Shown one piece after another: positions 34,252 through 46,800 of a DNA stretch of 64,000 nt. Both the position numbers and the translations under genes were made by a program. Source of the stretch: Ulota crispa (Eukaryota; Streptophyta; Bryopsida; Orthotrichales; Orthotrichaceae); contig OY987252.1 of assembly GCA_963920765.1 (NCBI GenBank), forward strand, positions 5,813,966-5,877,965, written 5' to 3'. The notes below the pieces were generated by a model. That model was not told the origin of the DNA, did no database searches, and saw nothing but the letters and a program-made list of their open reading frames with translations. Each line of letters opens with the position of its first letter. Position 1 is the first letter of the stretch.

Positions 34252-34670
34252 TATGTATATTTCATAGATTCTAGATTGTCACAGCACATAGTAGAGATTT
34301 TTAAACTGGACTATAGGCAGCATGATGTTAAGGTTTTTGTATGCAATTTTGTGAAGGCCAACTACAAGGGAGAGAATGCAACAATTAAAAAAGATAACGG
34401 GGGTTTCACTCTAGCAAATTATGCATGACAACTTGGAGTTCATTCCCAAGATAGCTTCACATTTTCTAAGCATTGTGAGCAAGTTTTTTACTGTGACTCC
34501 AGCAAAGCACCTGGTTGGAAGGTGGTTTTGCGTAATGATGATCAATCAAAAAGAGTCTTGCCAGAGGAAGGCAGAGATCCATCAATTTTTAGTATGGGAC
34601 AGGACGACAACTTTGGAGGACTTAGGCAGGACAGAGAAGTCGGAGAGGACACGGAACCTCTTATTTGAAT
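34252..34670 (+). pseudogene. CACTA TNP2 transposase, C-terminal DUF4216-type fragment
   Basis: One frame reads HIVEIFKLDYRQHDVKVFVC, NFVKANYKG, then KKDNGGFTLANYA, HCEQVFYCDSSKAPGWKVVL. This is the DUF4216 pattern of TNP2 proteins: ELDY, a Val/Phe strand, GF..N, and QVFY...D...W.VVL. The only internal stop, TGA at 34426, sits where Arg is common in the family (CGA to TGA). The end is TGA near 34668. The gene points right, toward the CACTA terminus at 39620, so they probably belong to one element whose 5' part was displaced by gag-like copy 2 or lies outside. Confidence 0.65.
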
Positions 34671-37600
34671 AGGTCACACTATATACTACCAAGAGTCCCT
34701 TGTGATAGGAAGGGCCGTCATCGATCCCACTAAGCCTGACACAAACGCATGCTCAAGTGTTCAAAGAGATGCGAGATAGGGTGGCCGTGAAAGAGGTGTG
34801 TCATTGAGACGTACATCATTTGGGAGTTTGGAGATGCCAAATGTAAGGTCTCCTGTCGTAAGGGTAGGAAGAGACATTCACAGCAGCGTGGACAAGCATC
34901 AACAAAGGGAGGATGTATGCAACATCAAAGAGGAAGAAATGGAGAACATGAGTTGTAGAAGACGTGCAAGAACAAACATCAATGGAGTGAGCCATGGACA
35001 CCGTCATCTAAGATGATGTACGCGCAATGGAGGTGATAATCAAAATTCGTCAGGAGACAAAGAGACTGAGACATTCACATCGTTTGGTGTGCCATTGTCA
35101 TCAACTTCTGCAAGAGAAGAGTAGATGTGGAGTGCGTGATTCACAAGAGCATCTTTGGTGAGATATCATGTTGCATTTTTGAACATCGTATTTTGAGAAG
35201 TGTGCCATGTGCTATAATTTGGCGACAAGTGTGGGATGTTGTACATGTTAGTAATACAATGTTTGTGAATAGCATATTACGGAGTAAATGATGACATTAG
35301 TGCTGTAATGCTCCTTGGATGATGGATGTGAGAGTGGCAATAGTGATATGTGCTTAATGTTTGCAGTTTTGTAATGCATGAAGGAGAGGTATGCCAAATT
35401 TCATTGTTAATCCCTGAGCGCCCGATCAACATTATATTGTCGATGGACCCACAAACTTTTTCTCACTTTTTCTCTCAATCCGTACGGTGAAAATAGTCAT
35501 GGTTGGTATTCATTAGCAAAGAAGGTAGTTTTTTTTAAATCGTGCAATCACTTTTTTTGGATGTAATTTTCCAAGCTATGGAGGCCATTAAACCCCCATT
35601 TCCTCCTAAATCCTAAAATAACTCTGGGTGCTCAAAGGTTCAAAAAATGCCCACCATAGTATACACTTTGTACCAATAAAATAGACTAATCAACTGAATG
35701 AATTGAGTTGCACTGAATGTTGCAATTTTTTTTATTGTCTTCATAGATGCAAGCATGTGCTATAGTGAAGGAGATGCATTTCAACGTAATTGATAATATG
35801 TGTGATTGTTTAGTACAATAGGAATCAAGTGTGAATGATTTATGGGATTTGTAGGAAAAGGTATTGACAATAATTTTCTGTTGAGAATCAGAATGTGGTA
35901 GGTGTAGAAGGACTACCAATCAACGTCAAATAAAGGGTTATGAACATGATGAGTACAAATAAAGGTATGCCAAGTTGTAGGATTGTATTAGGTACATGAG
36001 CAGAATGAGTTTGTAGTGTGGAATTTATTATATAGATGTAGTTAGAGTGAGCTATGAATATTTTGAGAGTGGAATTTGGTCATAGTTGTATTGAATAGGA
36101 AGCCTTTGTGGTTGGATGCTTTGTAGCGTAGTGAGACGACATGTTCACGCCCACATCTTTTTGTTGGCAATACAAAGGTGACAGTGGTAGGGATATTGTT
36201 GTTCATGGGTGGTTTTGCAGTGTATTTGCTAAAGCGGAGGTTGATCTCAAATTGAAGAAAGAAATGGTGGTTTTGGTCAATGCAAGGTGAAGAAGTGTGA
36301 GTATAGTAAGTCAGTTTTAAATGTCATTGTTGCAGTCTGGCAGCAGTAATAGCAAAGTGCTTAGTCATCAATATAGGAATTGAGTGTATATGTGGGACTT
36401 TTGTATTGCATGTTGTTTATGGAAGTTTTTGGTCAGTAAGGGCCAAGTGTATAGTTGAATTTGTGAAGAGCTTATTGAAACAATGGGAAATGTTGAAGGG
36501 TGTAAGCATTGTGTAACTTGAAGTTAGTAGAACATTCTCAAAAAAGCATACTGTACTAATCATGTAAATGCATATGTAGAGAAATTAATCCTCTATTGAC
36601 CCAGTATGTTTTTGCATGTTTGATAGGGAGGTTGGAGTCTTTAGTAATCATTTAATGTAATTCATACATGACAACAGACACTATTCTTGTTGGAACAAGT
36701 CTAGAGAGAAAATACTTTTATTTGGCTAGAGCACTGACATCTTTGTGGTGATTGAATTGAAGGATTTCAAAGGTGAAGATGATATTTTGTGAGTATTTGA
36801 GAATGTAACGGAAAAGGTCAAGTTGGAAATTGAATAAACGTTTGAGAGGTACAAGTTACACATGATAGAACTATGCATGTGTAACTACTTCAATTGGTAG
36901 GCTTAGTTCCTTGTTTGTAGTAATGAGAATATTTGAGAAATATTTGGTTGTGAAGCACCTACAAGGCTTTTGTGTTTTTATTTTAGATACACAGTTCCCA
37001 AAGTCTAGTGAAGTTCCTTATTGGAATTTTGTATACTTATTTTCTCAGTTTTATGTTCTAGTAACGTTTGGTGTAATGTAATTGTTGTAGAAAGTGTTTT
37101 GAACTACAAAACCCGTGTGCATTTCTAGTTTGTGTTTAGGCAAAGTCACAAGACATTGACTATCTAGCAAATGATGGAAAATGAAGAGTGGAATGTATTA
37201 AGAAGATATGATGGAAGGAAGTTTTGTAATGTATTGTTTCCGTTGCCATAGTTTAATAAAGTTTACTATATTAGTGGCTGTGAACAATAATGCAGGTGGA
37301 GTGTGGATTGCTTTAAAATGTCGAGAGTTGTGTGGTCATGTTATTCTACTGTGAGACTTGCTTATTGTTTGTATTATTTCTAAACCAAACAATTCATATG
37401 TTGTTGTGCATTATTTATGCGGCTATTGTATGGATGTGTGTACGTTGGTTGACTTTATGTACAACTTCAACTTTCTGGAGGTATGTGTATCAGTTTTTGC
37501 AATTTACGGAGACAATGTTTCTTATGAAAGCACAGTGCTTTGTGTAGAATTTTGGTCTACATGAGGTGTGTTGTTGAGAAATTGTGAGCACAGACATCAT

Positions 37601-39620
37601 TCAATCCAAGGTATTGTAATGGAATGTCAATGGAGAATGATGTAATGGAAATCTATTGGAGTAATTATGCTTATGCCTTAATGAAAGCATGAACATGATG
37701 TAGAGGGAATTTTTGAGTTTGAAGGTTGAAGGAAGATATCAGTGGTTGAATGCTAAGCATTACTATGAAGTAGTTTTCAATTATTTGAATGAGTTCTTCT
37801 TAATAGGAATTTATGATTGTATTGTTGCACAGTCATGGTGAAGAGGACATTTCCCAAATAAAAAGTAGGAAGCAGTGATATGTTGAGGTGGACCATGGAT
37901 GTCAAACTGGCACCTATCTCGGCAATTTTTTGAAAATGCTATGTGGACAGAAGGGGCAGATCTACGGTGTTTATGAGTATCAAGGGAGCTAGAGTGCTGT
38001 TATTGTAATAACGGAATAATGTCAATTTAATAGTTTTTGGGAGTTGTAGACTACATTGGTGATGTCCTTGTAATTTTGAAAGTCTTTAGGAACCCGGTGG
38101 AACTTGTTTTTTACCTTTTACTTCAAAGTTTGTGTTAAGGGAAATGTCATTCTTGATGTTGTTGTTTTTTCTTGAGCAGTATGAAGTCATTGGTGTTATC
38201 AATTTTGTATGTGACTTGTTTGTAATTTGTTAAGGTGTTTGAAGTTGTAGTAATCCTCTTTACATAGTGATGGACAAGGAAGTATTACATATGTTTTGAT
38301 TGTTGCTGTTTGTAGTAACCAAAACTTTGAGGCCACTTTCATCTATCGTGAATGTGAAGGAGTACATGGACTTGAATTCCGCCTCATCTAGGTTTTTTGG
38401 TGACCAAAGTTTTATTCATTAATAAGGTACTTTAATTTGAGTGTAGTGTACTCGCAAGTTTTAGTTTAAGAAAGTGCTGAGGTCCTCCGGTTTTTATTGA
38501 CGGGTTTGTGAGATTAGTGTCTGTGATCATGTCCTTATGAAATAGAATTTGACGATGTCAGTTACTCAGGTTCTAGGACCTCCGCTCAGAAAATGACCAA
38601 TGCAGGATATTCTTGAGTGTAGGCAGAGGAGTATTGGATGTTGCCTGCTCAATCAGCTCTGAGGTGTATTGAAAGTGAGTACATTATGGAGAAGGAAGGT
38701 AAAGCACGCTATGTTTTTGTGTATGTGAATTCTATTGAACATTTAGAATGTGGGAATTGTATGAAGTGACTAGAATGTCAAGGATTTGTCATATATAATT
38801 TGGATTATGACAATTGCTTTAGGTTTTTCATGTGCACATGTGTGTGGGAAATGCTAAGGAGGACTACTCCAAAGAGGCACTGACCTCGCTGGTGATTCTT
38901 GTCACTTATGGACTAGCAGTGGGAGAAGAGCAAGGCAAAGGTGCAAGTTGCCGGCATTTTCTAACTGTACATGGTATTTGTTGTCGTCATGTGCAATCTA
39001 GGATGGGATATTCTTTTTGTAAGAACCTTGTATTGCAGTTTATAGGCTTGTCATGGCATGTACTAGAGACAAGAGGGGAGGCCTAGTGAGCTCCAAAGGA
39101 AAAAGTGATCAATAATTTACAAATGTTTTGGCGTGAGAAGTTTTTTTTGTTTTGTTAGTTTTCAGTCTAATTGTTGATGTGAAGATGTTGGTTTTCAATA
39201 GTTTAATGTATATGACAAGAGGACATTGTGCTATTGAAGGGGAATTTTTGCTACTTAACATTGGTAATGGAGTGGAATCCCAAGCCTACATGAAGAGCTC
39301 CCACACTGAGCTGCATATGGAGGTTTTCAGGGGAAGAAACTAGCGGTGCTATAGTTAATTATTGACGGTACAAGATCTCAATTGTTCATGACATTACTTT
39401 TGTTAATATGATGAAGGCAATGATTGAGTAAGTTTTGTTGGACTCATGTTCCCTGGTTCTTCATAAAGTATTGAAGCGGACAAGAAATTGACACAAAATT
39501 GACACGAGCTATGAATTGTTTTAAGAATTGACACTAGACACATTTATAAAGTATTATAGTGTCAATTTCAAAAAATTTGTGTCAATTTTGTGTCATTTAG
39601 GGCCCATTCTCCTTGTAGTG
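34671..39620 (+). mobile_element. CACTA element (family III): long noncoding arm and right terminus
   Basis: Nearly 5 kb without a supported gene, rich in G and T and poor in C on the plus strand throughout 35160-39480. The last 140 bases carry TTGACAC and GTGTCAATT repeats in both directions and end at 39620 in CTCCTTGTAGTG; the opposite strand reads CACTACAAGGAGAATGGG, a classical CACTACAAG-type terminus. The following ACA is the expected 3-bp duplication. The host sequence resumes at 39621 in the middle of another element's DUF4216 exon. Confidence 0.65.
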
Positions 39621-39621
39621 A

Positions 39622-42175
39622 CAATTATACAATGACATCTGTAATTCAGCTCTAAAATTTCCTCAATATGCCTAGCATACTCCACTTGAGCCTCCACTTG
39701 ATTACTATCCCATCTGCCATTTTGACAAATTTGTTTAAAAGTTGCAGCTATCCTACTATCCGTGGTCTTCATAGCTTGTTCGGCGCTGATGGTTTGGTAA
39801 TGGTTACCAAATGCTGACAACATCTTATAAGCTGTTGCGCACGGTAAAGGTCCTTTGCGTGTGTCGACAACATCTGACTCCACTGTCACGCCCAGTGCTT
39901 CCTCTTGCCTAACTTCTTAAAGTGCCTAATCACCAAATTCTGGTAACAATTGGAGATTCCTCAAGAATGTAAAGCGGGAACATCTCCCTTGTCTCATATT
40001 GAGTCTTTGATATTCATCTCTTTGAGAGTCTTGTTGCACTATAGCTTGTTCGTAAATCGTGCACATCCCACACTGTTGTTAGTAAAATTCAAAGGGGGAA
40101 TCCAAACAAAATAAGCAACATTGTGCTTATGCTTTGAAGTATGTTACAACATTAGCAGCAGTACTACAATGCCAACACTACAAAACAACAAACCAATCTC
40201 ACCAATAGAGTTACCAATACTTTGAAAAAATTTCTTAATAATGAACATAATGTGTCTTCATGGCATAAGTTCTTAGGATTGAACTCATCCATATCAAACT
40301 TTTAGTTCAATATATATGATTGACTTTGTTATTAAATTTGGCACCCAATAAGTTTTTGTGAACAACAAGAAATTTTGTACTTCGTACACATTTATTTTTG
40401 ACTATTGAATACAAACTTCAGGCTTTGCTCTTGGACTTTATTCATCCTACACCTAAAGACTCTCTAATAATGAAATCACTACTTTCGTGCTTCTTTGTTT
40501 ATATAATAGAACTTCCCAATTGTTTTAGATTATAGTAATATTAGAGAGTTTATCACACCGCAACTTCCTGTCTGGGGAATGGCAATTATCAAAAACTCTC
40601 TAAACTAGAGCTATTATAAAAATACACCAAAAAACATTAAAGCTACAGAGAAATTAGTGACTGCTACCAAAAATTTGTAATAATGCAATATAGTCAAAAG
40701 AAAAAAGCATACGCTAATCAATCACTACACCTATTTTCCATACACCATGCCAAACCTCATCATTCTTTCCAATTACTCTCTTCTCTCTTCCTTTCTTGAA
40801 GTCAAGTTTCAAAGACTCAATCAATGCTCATTTGCTAGCGTCCACGTCTCTTCATTCCATACCACCACAAAAGGTATTATTAAATTATTCTAAGCCCAAC
40901 CCTACTAAAGAGTACGTTATTTAGAATTACTTTTTAGTTCAAGATCTCTATTATTAATCAACTATTCCGTTCACAACCTTCTACTCTCAAGATGATGAAA
41001 AAGAAAACACTCACGGTATACTTTTCCTTCACTGCTATAATATTCACACCAAGGTCCAAGAAGAACCAACCGCTAGTTCAATGCTAGCCTACTGAAATGA
41101 GAAAAAACCATCTGCAATTTATAAACTTGGGCTGAAAACCAATAAAAAATCTTTAAAAAATTTACTTATAGTATGAAATACAAAAAATAATTGAAAGAGC
41201 TCTTGGATAAACCGATTCAATACAAGAATTGAAAGAAATCTACCAAAAAATCTCAAATACTTCTGGGACCTTGATTCACACACTTTCAAAACATGTAAGC
41301 ATGTACTATCATTAGAAGTGTGTAAAATCTAGAGGGGATTTAGGAATACAACAATACCTTCAATATGGTTCTATATGGACAGTGTTGTCTAAGACAAACA
41401 TATGAATCATTTTTTGAAATGTTGGGTCCATAGGGCATGTACGCTTTGACCGTTCTGGAACCTCGTCATACATAATTGCGTCATCTTTCTTATCCCATGC
41501 TTGCTTTGTTGTCGGAGTGTAGTTAGTGAGGTACTGGTTCAGAAAACCAATAGCTTCCTCTCTAGCATAGCAAAATGCCATACTACCTTTGGATTTTATC
41601 TTGTTTTTGACAAAACCTTTCAAAACTTTCATATATCTTTCCACTGGAAACATCCAGCGCATATGGATGGGACCACAAATGAAAAGTTCCTCTACTAGGT
41701 GAAGTTGCAAGTGCATCATGATTACAAAGGTTGTAGGTGGTAGCTCCATCTCTAAGGAACATAGTGTCTTTGCCACTTCATTGAGCATATGGTCTCTCTG
41801 GGAAGGGTCTACTACTTTGGCGCACAATTTTCTAAACAATCTACTAACCCTCATGATTGCCACAACAACTGCCACAACCCCTATATTCCTAAAGCACAGT
41901 GACATTACCTACTCAAGAAGAATGTGATAATCATGGGTCTTCAGCCTTGATAACCTCCCATCCTTAATCTTTTGATTAAAAGGTGATACATAGTTTGAAG
42001 GGAATTTTAGCTCTGATAAAGGTCTTATGAACTAGTCTTGTTGATCTTTTGTAAGCACGTATGGTGCATCCGACATGAAGTAGGACTATCCATTGGGATT
42101 AGGTTGGAGGTGCAACTCTGGACAAATAATTCTCATGCGCATATCTTCTCTAGATTTGATTCCATTGTTGTCTCC
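39622..42175 (-). pseudogene. CACTA TNP2 transposase remnant (DUF4218 and DUF4216 parts), truncated at both ends
   Basis: Minus strand. From 42175: REDMRMRIICPELHL, PYVLTKDQQD, FPSNYV, DGRLSRLKTHDYHILLE, then after a short GT...AG-like gap VVVAIMRVSRLF, TLCSLEMELPPTTFVIMMHL, QLHLVEELFICGPIHMRWMF and PVERYMKVLKGFVKNK, ending near 41360 (DUF4218). After about 1.4 kb of probable intron, 39889-39622 encodes AFGNHYQTISAEQ and YARHIEEILELNYRCHC, the start of DUF4216. Stops at several positions show decay. The reading frame is cut at 42175/42176 by a CACTA-like end and at 39621 by the terminus of family III, so two younger elements interrupt this older one. Confidence 0.75.
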
Positions 42176-43899
42176 TACTATAAGAAACCGGCCATTTTTG
42201 GATGTTCAAAAAGTGCCAATTTTGAGTTGATTTTGATGTCAAACACGTCTACTTGTATGTTAAAAATTTTGTGTTAACCTTGATTAGCAAAAAACATCAA
42301 AAATTTCACAAAAACAAGGGCTCATTTTTGGTGAACATCAACTTTAACATGGCTCTAGGGGGTAAGAAAAAATTGCCCCATGGGGTAGATGGGTAGTGCT
42401 TGCCCTAGAAAACTTCATCCGATAACTTTTTTTTTTCATCCAATGAAAATCCGACATTGAATCTGACATGCACACATTCCAAAATCTTATGTGGAGTGTC
42501 AGAGCGGGGATAAGAGTGACCAATTCCAACATCAAGAATAACGTCAATAGGGACATCAAACTCAATGTTACCCTACCATTGAAAACGTCTATAGCATTAC
42601 AATCTATGTCTACATTGACGTGCAGTGTCACATGGTCCTGTTTTGCTAGATGTTCCGCATTACGCAAGTAAGGACATGTTCAAGGTTGGACTTTAGAGTT
42701 GTTTGTCCGGTTCAATGTCTTCATTGATGTACCTTTGCTCATCCAAGGCATTAAAGGTAACATGTATTATTACATTTAATTTTCTTAGAATTGTAAAATT
42801 TTGCAACAAGGTGTTGACTTAGGGTTACGTTGTTGACATTTGCATCCACGTGCATGTGTAATCTTGACATTCATTGCTACAATGTCGGGGTTCACATGGA
42901 TGTTAGGTTTGTTTGCTCTGGCATTCTAGATGACGGCAAGCAAATCCCATGCCCTACTAAGCATGTACATTCCGGCACAGTATTGTTGAGTAAAGTGCTA
43001 TAATTGGCACATTCTTTGACGTAGGATGTTCTCCATGACGGCCTTCTAGATGTAACATAAATCAGGGTGAATGTTCTAATTTACAACCACGGAGGTGCGC
43101 CATGTTCTAGGGGTATACAAATACATGTTTGTGAGCATGTAAATTCATGCATTCTATTGTTACAAAAACATGGGTTCATTGACAATGCATGTACAAATCC
43201 TTGTACGTCTTGATATCCTCTGGAGTGACATAAGAGTTCAATTGGATGTATTTTTAATTTTAGAAAACATTGATCTGTGTGTGTAGCACGTTTACATGAT
43301 GTTGTTTGCCATGCATGATGTAGCCCTTGCTTGTCCGTCATAATGTCTCTAGGACATCAAATTGGAGGCTTGGGGTTTAAGCTAGTGATTGTTATTATGT
43401 AACGACAGCTTTGTTTGACGTCTTTCCTTGTTTCCAAGTTGTTTGAATGAATGCCAGTGGTTTAGGATGGTGTTCATAAATGCCTACCATTCAACTCATA
43501 TTTGCCTATATGAATGTCTTTGATGACACATCAGGAACCTCAGCTACTAAACTCAACAGCTCTATGAACATCCACTTAGTTCTAGTCTTGCCCCCCACGA
43601 CACCTACTTTGATGCTTCCTTGGACATTTGCTGCATCCATAGAGGTATTTAATTAAACATACTTCTTTTAGTACTAAGGGGAAAGGACATCCCTTAGACG
43701 ACTGGATCAACGTAGTACCAGGTGTTTCATTGACTACATTGCAATGTCTTCAACGACATTCTCAACATGCATTATAATCATTTTCATCCTACTATAATCA
43801 ACAAGGAGTTGTGACCAATACCAAAAGTCATGCAAACATCACTACCATGAAATAAAGTGTAATCCAATGCATATTTCAAGGTTCCATGTGTACACAAAG
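42176..43899. mobile_element. CACTA element (family II), left terminus and subterminal region
   Basis: Starts TACTATAAGAAACCGG, which matches the end at 58948 (CACTATACAAAACCCG on the opposite strand) at 13 of 16 positions; the first C has become T. It is followed by about 1.7 kb rich in GACATTG, ACATTGACG, GATGTCAA and CATGTTTG words in both orientations, shared with 57540-58948. The preceding TNP2 homology stops exactly at 42175. Confidence 0.55.
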
Positions 43900-46800
43900 T
43901 AACTTGGCACTAAATCCTAGCTTCCGCATATAAAGCTAAGCTTCCTCTCCCACTAGAATAAATCTGATGTTGTGCCAGATGTTGATTGGGATGTGAACAC
44001 TACCATCTTGACCGTTAGGTCTGATGCACATGCAATGCTGCACACGGTGTCTAAAAGGATATCAACCCTATTAGAGATAATGCTCACATAAACAAAGAAA
44101 CGCAAGCCATGACGACTTTGCAGCAAAAACACTCAAATCCTCAAACTCACCTACATCCAAAGTGGCAAAGGACTTCATTTCTTCCTTGCTGCATTTGCCC
44201 TCGTCGTGGAAGCCTCCACCTGCACAATCACATTTCTTGTGTCAAGTCCTGTGTGCGTAGTTTTTAGTCATACAAAAATTCATGGAAACTGCAAAACTCA
44301 CTAACGTTTCTATTTGATTTTATGGACCGCAGGTGGTTGGTCACCATTGGTTTGAGGGCAACCGCTTCCACAAACGACAAAGGCCCTGCTGAATTTGTTG
44401 CCTTTTTTGCCGCTACCATGCTACCCATTGTATATGGATCTTCGAGTATTGCTGGCTACTGCAAGAAAATATCACACCAACAAAATAGTGGCAAACAACA
44501 TAGATGAGAGCGTCTAAATAAGCATGGAATGTTATAATGCATGTCGACCAAAGCATTCCCATTGACCTCTGCCTACATATATAAATATAATACATGACAT
44601 TTCAATCAACATAACCACGTTTAAAGAAACATGCACTAAATGTTGATTACCTGCTCTGGCATGACTACAACAACGTCCTTGGTTGCATCCTTTGTTAGGG
44701 GTGTGCCAACATCTAGCGTAACCTTGTTGATACCCACACCTCCATCCTTTGTCACCACCATGTCCTCCTTGGTGGCTTTGTTTGCATCCCCTCCATCTAC
44801 CTCCACTCTTCCAACCACCAATGCATCCCCACTCACAACCACCGCCTTCACTTCACCAGACTTTGCAATATCTACCTTTGCCCCTTCCTTCCTCTCCACC
44901 TCCTCAACTCCATTGCTAGCCAATTGCTTCTTCTCTCCTCCCTATGCTTGTGCAGCGGCTAGGGCTGCCACGCTTGTAGCCAACTCCCTGAGCATGCCCT
45001 CCAACTAAGATTGTGTAAACATCATAGCCAATGACATGTTTGCAACTGACCCTTGCACCTCTGCTATCTCTGCTCAAAGCTTTGCAACCTCTTTGCTAAA
45101 GTCTTCAAGTCCTTTTCCCTTCTTGCCCTCCAATCTCTACATCTCCTTATCCATCTTCTCAACAATCTCAGTCTCATAGGGCTGCTTGCCAAGCTCATTA
45201 CCCTAAAACGTAGAAACCTACATCATTGTAGGGAAAAAACATCAGTAAAGATGGCCACAATGTCAAGTACAAGGGGGAGATGCTATACAAATGTCAAACA
45301 AAACATCAAAATAAGCCAACTGCCATTACTTAGAATGCTGAGGATAATAAGATACATACTTCATAAACTTTGAGGACATCCAACAAAACATGAAAGGACA
45401 CACATCTTACCAATCTATAAGTCACACATGTCCGCAGCGCGTTCATCTTTGCCATATTGCTCCCCTTGCCCTGTGATATTGCCTGCATCTACTGCAACTT
45501 TGCCTTGGACTCTGTCGTTGCAAGTTTCTCTACTAGAGACTCCCATTGCACGTTGATGACCTTGGGCGGCTTCGGCAGGTTCTCATCAATCATCTTATTG
45601 AATCTAAAGTGCTCAGCAATGAGTAATTTGGTCATCCTAGGGCCTAACCGCTCCTTGTTGATTTGCTTCCCCCCATTCCTTCCCCGCAACTCCCACTTTG
45701 CAAAGATGTCCATCACCAAGCCAACATGAATTATCCTATGCATACCAACATGAAAACAAGATTGCAATGTTAGAACAACAACCTAAGAATACCAATAACA
45801 AGTTTAAAGTGACATGGGATTACCTGCATACAAGCAGTCAAAGAAACGCTCTTTGACCATGTTTGATTGCTGCGACCAATTGTAATAACAATCAAGGTGC
45901 TTTGAAAGGAGCCTAATATTTGAACGCAAGGTCTTCACCATCTTCCCAATTGGGTTGAAATTGACATCAGTGATTATCTTCTTCTTCTCCTTGACATCCT
46001 GCAGATGTCAAAGCCGCTTGAAAGGCTACTTCTTAGCCTTTGCCCTAATTGGCAGAGGAGCGTGGTCAAAGTTGAACTCCTCATCTGTGTTCTCTTCCTC
46101 CTCATCACTATCCCTCTCCTCATCCTCTTCTAATGAGGAATCAGAAGGAATAAACAATGTATGCAACACATCTAAGTTGATATGTCTTCTGTGTCATTTG
46201 AGGTGTTAAACAAAACATGAGACATATAAGACTTTGGAACTAGACATGCATAAGAAAATCAAAACAAACATACAAACAGCAAACAACGTTGAAAACAACG
46301 TATTTGGAACAACATATTGGACATAAAAATTCATCAAACATGTCCATCCAGACATTCGAAAAGCTAACCTTAACAATGAACTGCCCATTCTAGAATGTGT
46401 AAACAAAACCTTGGTCAAACCCCTTAGCCTTACCCATGCTAACCCCTTTCCACTTCAATGTGGAATCTGGGCAAGCCTAGCCTACCCAAATCACCAACAT
46501 GATTGGAAAAATAACATAAACTGCTGAATCACCAAATTTGAAACTAAAAAGGAAAAAAAACCTACCCCTACAACCCTCTCCCTTCTTCGCAAATTCTCCT
46601 TGTCCATCCCAATTTGGGATATTCACAAGTCAAGCCCATTAAAATCACCAAACAAGATTAAACATTACCCACAAAACACTAATTATAACCAAACATGAAA
46701 CAAAAAATGAAAAAAAATGTGGGTTTATAGCCCCATGCCTTTCCCATGACATCCATGTCCATCCCAATTTTGAAAAATTCACAACTCTAGCCAATTCAAT

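Noticed and set aside
44636-45008. Plus-strand Ser/Thr-rich open frame as a gene
   Set aside because: It is the complement of the TNPA Ala/Val/Asp-rich exon on the minus strand.
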